Program-made: the position numbers and the translations under genes | NCBI GenBank assembly: GCA_021796895.1 | Contig: JAKABN010000003.1 | Coordinates: 1 to 38,704 of the forward strand | Direction of reading: 5' to 3' | Length of the DNA stretch: 38,704 nucleotides | DNA from: Thermoplasmata archaeon | GTDB lineage: Archaea > Thermoplasmatota > Thermoplasmata > Sysuiplasmatales > Sysuiplasmataceae | Shown here: positions 34,624-38,704 of the stretch, piece by piece | Numbering within the stretch: the stretch's first letter is position 1 | How the letters are laid out: the number at the start of each line of letters is the position of its first letter | The notes under the pieces: generated by a model | Told to the model about the DNA's origin: nothing | Database searches by the model: none | What the model saw: only the letters and a program-made list of their open reading frames with translations

Positions 34624-34631
34624 GTTATAAG
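34624..34631 (+). promoter_or_regulatory. tRNA-Cys promoter (TATA box)
   Basis: GTTATAAG centred about 29 nt upstream of the first base of tRNA-Cys. Confidence 0.6.
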
Positions 34632-34656
34632 GCTGAAGCATATCGAAGCGTGTAAC

Positions 34657-34741
34657 GCCGGGATGACAGAGCGGCCATGTGGCAGACTGCAGCATCGATT
34701 GCCGAAATCTGCAGACAGGAGTTCAAATCTCCTTCCCGGCT
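34657..34741 (+). tRNA. tRNA-Cys (anticodon GCA) with a 14-nt intron
   Basis: Acceptor stem GCCGGGA/TCCCGGC is perfect, and discriminator T73 is the known cysteine identity base. The T arm is AGGAG-TTCAAAT-CTCCT. The anticodon stem GCAGA (34682-34686) pairs with TCTGC (34708-34712) only around a 14-nt insert; the spliced loop CTGCAGA with anticodon GCA (34689-34691) is that of archaeal tRNA-Cys. The D stem is short (ACA/TGT). CCA is not encoded. A tyrosine recombinase gene starts 105 bp downstream, so the 3' half may be an integration site. Confidence 0.9.
34693..34706 (+). other. tRNA-Cys intron (14 nt, position 37/38)
   Basis: It lies between G37 and A38. A bulge-helix-bulge can be drawn with bulges AGC and AAA and a central helix CTGC/GCCG that has one T-C mismatch; the internal loop is nearly absent. 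Removal restores a canonical seven-base anticodon loop. Confidence 0.8.
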
Positions 34742-34846
34742 CTAAGCCCGCGGTTTAAGTTGCTGGCCACTGTTATCCACACATGGCGAAAGAGCCCAGG
34801 GCTTTGTACTAGAACTCAATTTACGACAAAACATGATGGATGCCCG

Positions 34847-36082
34847 ATGAGTTTGCCAGGCTGCGGAAGTCGGGCATCGAAGGACTCGATAAACGTCATT
34901 CTCGATTTCACCAGAGATATGAAGACAAGCGGTCTCAGCGTTCACAGGCAGTATTTCTATACGGTGAAACTGAGGGTGATGGCTGTGAAAATGGGAAGAG
35001 CATTTCTCAATCCGGGGAAGGAAGACATCCGCGCATTGATGGATGAACTCCAGAAAGGACAGTATACGGACAATTCAATGGGGGATTTCAAAGTCACGCT
35101 GAAACGGTTTTACAAATGGTTTCTGGGGAAGGATGAAAGCTATCCTGAATTTCTGAACGTCCTCAAGAGAGACTCCAACGGTCACCTGAGCAGGATTCAG
35201 AAGCATGAGCCCATCATTTCGAAACAGGAGCTCAGGGGAATGGTGGCTGCCTGCAATCAGTCGCGCGACCGTGCGCTGATATCGCTGCTCTATGATTCAG
35301 GCTGCAGGATATCGGAGCTGCTCACGCTTCGCATCGAGGACCTCATGTTTGACAGTTATGGCCTCGTCCTGATGGTCGCAGGAAAGACCGGCCCGCGCAG
35401 AGTGCGTGTTGTCGGCGATTCTGTTCCATATCTCAGGTCCTGGCTGGAAGTGCATCCTGCAGGAAAGAACAGAGCTGCGCACGTCTTCCAGGGAATTGAG
35501 AGAAAGGCAAGAGGCAGAATGATGAATTATCCGCAGGCCTCCAAGGTGATCAAGTCTGCTGCTGAAAGAGCCGGAATCGGGCGATCAATTCATCCCCATC
35601 TGTTCAGGCATACCAGGGCGACTCTTCTTGCAAGCACCGTTCCCGAAGCTCCGCTCGAACTGCAGATGGGATGGGTTCACGGCTCAGGGCAGACGCGGAC
35701 ATATGTGCACCTGTCCGGAGGAGACCAGGACAGGGCCATCCTGAAGAGCTATGGCATCAAGGTCTCAGAGGACAGGCCCGTGGACGAATTGCCACGCGAA
35801 TGCGCCCGATGCCATACATTCAACATTTCAGATGCAACGTATTGTAAGAACTGCTGGCTGCCATTCGATACCAGGCTTGCCATGGACATGGAAGCCAGGG
35901 AGAAGGAGATAGAGAACACAATTCAGAGCATGGCATCCGTTGATCCCCTTGCAAAGACACTACTCAGGAATGCTCCTGAGAGTGTGAAGACAGGCCTGCT
36001 CGAGAGCATGCTCTCGGAAATACTGAAAAATCCTGAATTGAAAAACAGAGTCGTGGAAGAACTCAGGACAAAGAACGCCTGA
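34847..36082 (+). CDS. tyrosine recombinase/integrase with C-terminal zinc ribbon
   Basis: Site-specific recombinase of 411 residues. An N-terminal SAM-like DNA-binding domain (about 10-115) precedes the catalytic domain, with Arg154 (SGCRISE), Lys180, His251 and Arg254 (HLFRHTR), His278 (WVHG) and nucleophile Tyr286 (TYVHLS). After it come a zinc ribbon with Cys319/322/333/336 and a ~70-residue charged helical tail, an addition absent from the ~285-residue XerA-type proteins. ATG 34847 is the first sensible start; the frame is open further upstream but runs through the tRNA gene. Location next to tRNA-Cys suggests the integrase of a mobile element; a host-adapted recombinase is the alternative. 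Confidence 0.9.
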   Translation: MSLPGCGSRASKDSINVILDFTRDMKTSGLSVHRQYFYTVKLRVMAVKMGRAFLNPGKEDIRALMDELQKGQYTDNSMGDFKVTLKRFYKWFLGKDESYPEFLNVLKRDSNGHLSRIQKHEPIISKQELRGMVAACNQSRDRALISLLYDSGCRISELLTLRIEDLMFDSYGLVLMVAGKTGPRRVRVVGDSVPYLRSWLEVHPAGKNRAAHVFQGIERKARGRMMNYPQASKVIKSAAERAGIGRSIHPHLFRHTRATLLASTVPEAPLELQMGWVHGSGQTRTYVHLSGGDQDRAILKSYGIKVSEDRPVDELPRECARCHTFNISDATYCKNCWLPFDTRLAMDMEAREKEIENTIQSMASVDPLAKTLLRNAPESVKTGLLESMLSEILKNPELKNRVVEELRTKNA

Positions 36083-36237
36083 GCCGGTTTCCCGATTCAT
36101 GCACGAAACTCCCCCCTTTTCGTGTAAAACAAGCAATCCGGAGGACTTTTATTTAAATACTAATAGCCAGAATTGGAAGCATTTCATTTTCAGTTTTTGA
36201 ATATTTAGAGATTATTATAGTTAGGTCAATGGGCAAA

Positions 36238-36522
36238 TTATCTTCTGCTCTGCTTCAGTTTCTGGACTTCGAGTTTGAGCTTTTCAACTTCCCTGACAAG
36301 ATCAACCTGCCGTGATAAAGAGTCCATCTTGGAACTCAATACTTCCTCAATACGAGACATATCGGACTTCATTTCATTTCTGACAGAAGCCATTTCATTT
36401 CTGAGCGACTCGTACTTGGCATTGAGTCCCTTCAGCTCTCCCTCCACCTTATTGAATTCGGGCAGGAAGAAGCTCTTAATCCCTTCCAGGATTGTTTTCT
36501 CTCCCGGCATAGTCAGAGTCAT
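36238..36522 (-). CDS. small coiled-coil protein, function unknown
   Basis: A 94-residue protein. After MPGEKTILEGIKSFFLPEF comes a long charged helix with heptad hydrophobics (about residues 25-90) and a near-repeat NEMASVRNEM; it ends in a basic KLKQSRR. This looks like a dimeric coiled coil. ATG 36522 and ATG 36510 are both possible; a GTTTTATC element centred about 27 nt upstream of 36510 favours the shorter 90-residue form. The same frame stays open to 36861, but the upstream part has no helical pattern and looks non-coding. It is on the opposite strand to the integrase, in the gene-poor region; I recognise no function. Confidence 0.55.
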   Translation of the reverse strand: MTLTMPGEKTILEGIKSFFLPEFNKVEGELKGLNAKYESLRNEMASVRNEMKSDMSRIEEVLSSKMDSLSRQVDLVREVEKLKLEVQKLKQSRR

Positions 36523-36910
36523 ACATGAGCGGGATAAAACCCTATCGGGAGAAGAGGTCAAATTCGCACTCCGGATGGCATGCGGGATTAACCCAACCTT
36601 TGATCCCGGCCGGCTTGCCATGAATTTGCTAGGGTCCTGCGGCCGGTTTTGCTCCGTAAGGCTTTCACGCTCATGACCTATGACTTTTTCAGAAGGAGTG
36701 AAAAGTGCCACATTAAAAGTTACCCGAAAGATCACCGAAATATTCACAGAAACACGCCTATTGCCACAATAGTGCGAAAATGGCAAAAATTGAAACGGCG
36801 TTTCCATATAGCGGTGAATATGCAGATCCTTGCTGAGACTTCGTGACTGGAATGGGCACAATCAGGACATGAACTTTTGTCCAGCAGGTTTATGAGTACT
36901 TTGATTGTAA
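36523..36910 (+). other. gene-poor stretch, no convincing gene
   Basis: Both strands carry only short open frames with no recognisable protein pattern. The sequence is AT-richer than the core genes, with TATA-like pieces such as ACATTAAAAG near 36710. I see no RNA gene or clear repeat. Confidence 0.5.
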
Positions 36911-37549
36911 ATGTCATTGATAGGTTATCGGATGGAGGCGCAGCAACATAGTAGGCACATGAGAGTCAAAGTAGCCGAGTTGGCGGTCACTTCAGGTATT
37001 GTAGTCACTCTGATCTCTCTCATATACTCCAACAGATGGGCGACCTTAACCATCTTCAAGCAAGGATCGGCAGGCTTGGGATATGGTTATCCATTCAGCT
37101 ACATCGTGAGTGTAAGCTATGGTCAGGCACCGTCTCTATCACTCGCAGTAACGAATAATCTTTACATAGGGCTTTTGCCCCTCATTTTAGACTTGGCAAC
37201 ATGGATATCGGTTGCGGTCATCATAACGTTCTCTGTTGCCACTGTCATGTTCAATGAGAAGGCACGCCCTAGGGTGTACTACTCCCTGCTTCTCGCGATT
37301 GCGACATTGCTTGTTACACTTGTGTTGAACTTTGGAGGGTCTATTATGCCCGAAACAGGCGCACCCCTTCCATATCTTGAATACAGTGTCAATGCTAACG
37401 TTTTGTCACTGATGACCGATCCTCCTTTTATCTACAGCGGGATAGTCATCCCGAATCTTATTTTTGACCTGTGTTTCATATATGTGCTGTTCTTCAGTTC
37501 ACTCAACTTGTTGATGGGCCGCAGGGCAGCTTTACCATCCGAAAACTAG
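36911..37549 (+). CDS. predicted four-helix membrane protein, function unknown
   Basis: A 212-residue protein with hydrophobic segments at about residues 22-41, 84-113, 122-143 and 172-202. The first external loop has the pattern GSAGLGYGYPFSYI. It has few charged residues outside the N-terminus and a short basic-acidic tail. ATG 36911 is used; ATG 36932 is an alternative with AGGTTAT 6 nt upstream. It lies in the region after the integrase, with no operon partner. I do not recognise the family; it could be cargo of the element or a resident gene. Confidence 0.65.
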   Translation: MSLIGYRMEAQQHSRHMRVKVAELAVTSGIVVTLISLIYSNRWATLTIFKQGSAGLGYGYPFSYIVSVSYGQAPSLSLAVTNNLYIGLLPLILDLATWISVAVIITFSVATVMFNEKARPRVYYSLLLAIATLLVTLVLNFGGSIMPETGAPLPYLEYSVNANVLSLMTDPPFIYSGIVIPNLIFDLCFIYVLFFSSLNLLMGRRAALPSEN

Positions 37550-38137
37550 TGCCGCTTCTATCGAGGTGGTTCTGCTTTGATGGCCCGAAAAATCTAGGTC
37601 TAGGGAATGCATACACCCCATGCTTGGTTATACACGTAGGGTCAATAACAAACGCTGAAGGAAACAGACTCAGGACGATTGTAAGGCACCCAAAAGACCC
37701 GATTGAACCAAGTATCGCACAACCTGTGCTCTCCAGCGCACAGGGTTTCGCTTCGCTTTGCATTGCAGGGCTCGTGGGCATGGGCGTCGACTGTGTCCAA
37801 GTGCTCATTCATCAGTTAAACAGCGGCGGTATGGACATGCTCAGACCGAAGTGGAAACGCCGGCCTGCTCAAATGCATACTGCCTGAAATATTGAATGTG
37901 AAGCCGGACACAGGACATTGCTTGGTATTTCGGCCAAAGAAATAGCGATCATGGTAAAATAGAGCACGCTTACTCCGGATGGAAAGATTCATTCCTGTGC
38001 CGGGATCGCTGGCCAGAAAACGTCAAAAAAAGGATTTTCAATTTATTGTACCAATTTTTATAATACACATGAAATACATAAGTGAATTTACGAAACGCCC
38101 AAAAATCATTTATATGATGAAAATCCATTAAGGAGGT
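37550..38137 (+). other. intergenic stretch, possible gene remnants
   Basis: No convincing gene. Overlapping open frames on both strands (37471-37887 forward, 37503-37808 reverse) have no domain-like pattern, contain many Cys/Pro/Ser and exclude each other; decayed sequence is likely. The last 130 bp are very AT-rich and hold two TATA-like elements, TTTTTATAATA (38055-38065) and TTTATATG (38109-38116), before the next gene. Confidence 0.5.
38109..38116 (+). promoter_or_regulatory. candidate promoter of the last gene (TATA box)
   Basis: TTTATATG centred 25-26 nt before ATG 38138, the leaderless distance. A competing box at 38055-38065 would instead give a ~50-nt leader. AAGGAGGT (38130-38137) touches the ATG with no spacer. 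Confidence 0.45.
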
Positions 38138-38704
38138 ATGTTTTCGACAAAGCACATCAGGAGCAAAACCGGAGCAATGACCGGAAAGACAATCGCTGTT
38201 GCCGTCATTGTAATATTCATTGTGGCTGCGATAGCCGGAGCGCTGTATATTACTTCAAAGAAACCGTCTTCCTCATCTTCCGGCACGACTCTGACAATAA
38301 ACTGGAGCCTGTCCGGATCGGAAGGCAACTACATGGCAAAGACGGTAATTCCCCTGTTTGAGAAGGCATATCCCAACATTACTGTGAAATATTCCACGCT
38401 GGGTTCGTCTACAATCATCAGCTCGCTGCTTTCACAGGAATCGGCACATCATGTGACCGTCAACATAATTGAAGAGGATAATCTGGAGATGGGGGCGCTT
38501 GTTTCTCAGGGTCTTGTGATTCCGCTTAATCCGTATCTGAGCCAGCTTGAAGCCATGAGCGGCGGGTCAACCGGCACTACCGCATCCGGAACAATAATAC
38601 CTGCGTATTACAAGGAGGGGCTTTTCAACGGCACCTACTACTTTTTCCCGTTCAGGGGAAATGTTCAGCTTTCCTACTATAACCAGTCTGCGCTTACAAA
38701 GGTC
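38138..38704 (+). CDS. ABC transporter solute-binding protein, sugar type (SBP_bac_1), 3' end outside window
   Basis: The first 189 residues of an extracellular binding protein; the frame runs to the last base. A basic N-terminus, a membrane helix at about residues 17-38 (IAVAVIVIFIVAAIAGALYI) and a Ser-rich linker (KKPSSSSSG) precede the binding fold, which begins LTINWSLSGSEGNY and continues with VIPLFEKAYPNITVKY, the usual start of family-1 proteins. Unlike the other binding protein in this window, it is anchored by its N-terminus. ATG 38138 is exactly where a leaderless transcript from TTTATATG would begin; the AAGGAGGT before it has no spacing to this ATG. Permease genes may follow beyond the window. 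Confidence 0.82.
   Translation, partial: MFSTKHIRSKTGAMTGKTIAVAVIVIFIVAAIAGALYITSKKPSSSSSGTTLTINWSLSGSEGNYMAKTVIPLFEKAYPNITVKYSTLGSSTIISSLLSQESAHHVTVNIIEEDNLEMGALVSQGLVIPLNPYLSQLEAMSGGSTGTTASGTIIPAYYKEGLFNGTYYFFPFRGNVQLSYYNQSALTKV

Noticed and set aside
34679-34846. Extension of the integrase frame upstream into tRNA-Cys
   Set aside because: The added residues are translated tRNA and spacer sequence with no protein-like pattern; ATG 34847 begins the recognisable protein.
37471-37887. Forward open frame of 138 codons after the membrane protein, and an overlapping reverse frame 37503-37808
   Set aside because: No ribosome-binding site, no domain-like or membrane pattern, odd Cys/Pro/Ser content, and they exclude each other. 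Treated as non-coding or decayed.
37999-38006. GCCGGGAT, identical to the first 8 nt of tRNA-Cys, as a possible attachment repeat
   Set aside because: The match stops after 8 nt and involves the tRNA 5' end, whereas integrases of this kind normally duplicate the 3' half. Chance match.
1-38704. CRISPR arrays, rRNA genes and complete insertion sequences
   Set aside because: I found no regularly spaced direct repeats, no rRNA-like segments and no transposase gene in the window.

Overview
The window reads as archaeal chromosome, most likely a member of the Thermoplasmata (Thermoplasmatales and relatives). The basis is: archaeal-type S12, S7, S10, EF-2 and EF-1alpha; archaeal class I glutamyl-tRNA synthetase; type II methionine aminopeptidase; ATP-dependent DNA ligase; a Hef-type helicase without nuclease domain; tRNA genes with 37/38 introns and no encoded CCA; and archaeal TATA boxes, several placed about 26-28 nt before a start codon (leaderless mRNAs). 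Assignment to Thermoplasmata is an inference from gene content; no 16S rRNA gene is present. TTG start codons are strikingly common.

Layout. Positions 1-4937 form one forward operon: two tandem MFS permeases (the first cut by the window edge), thiD, a HypE/ThiL-like AIR-synthase-family gene, and thiE. This looks like a thiamine salvage unit with its own transporters. Positions 5056-11825 hold a str-type translation cluster: S12, S7, EF-2, (opposed LysE exporter), EF-1alpha, S10. EF-2 carries a 317-residue intein inside its P-loop. Homoserine kinase, tRNA-Ser(GCU) with a 12-nt intron, a MiaB-like methylthiotransferase and tRNA-Gln(UUG) follow. Opposed to them are tsaC (threonylcarbamoyl-AMP synthase), map and a small membrane protein.

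Positions 16529-18496 are sucCD (succinyl-CoA ligase). The reverse-strand block 18517-24993 has an MscS channel, a membrane-anchored peptide-type solute-binding protein without permeases, DNA ligase and the Hef-like helicase. gltX (forward) and cysS (reverse) converge. A leaderless secreted pilin-like glycoprotein gene, pyrD-pyrK, and a split B12-dependent acyl-CoA mutase with its MeaB chaperone follow. The mutase has active-site residues that fit isobutyryl-CoA mutase better than methylmalonyl-CoA mutase.

Positions 34657-38137 look like accessory DNA. A tRNA-Cys gene with a 14-nt intron is followed directly by a tyrosine recombinase with a C-terminal zinc ribbon, then AT-richer, gene-poor sequence with a small coiled-coil protein, a membrane protein of unknown function and long stretches with no convincing gene. 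This resembles one end of an element integrated at a tRNA gene. The window ends inside a second membrane-anchored (sugar-type) solute-binding protein gene.

Most notable: the EF-2 intein, the two mini-intron tRNAs, the HypE-like enzyme in a thiamine operon, the Phe/Gln signature of the mutase, and the clustering of two t6A-pathway genes with a tRNA that is itself a t6A substrate.
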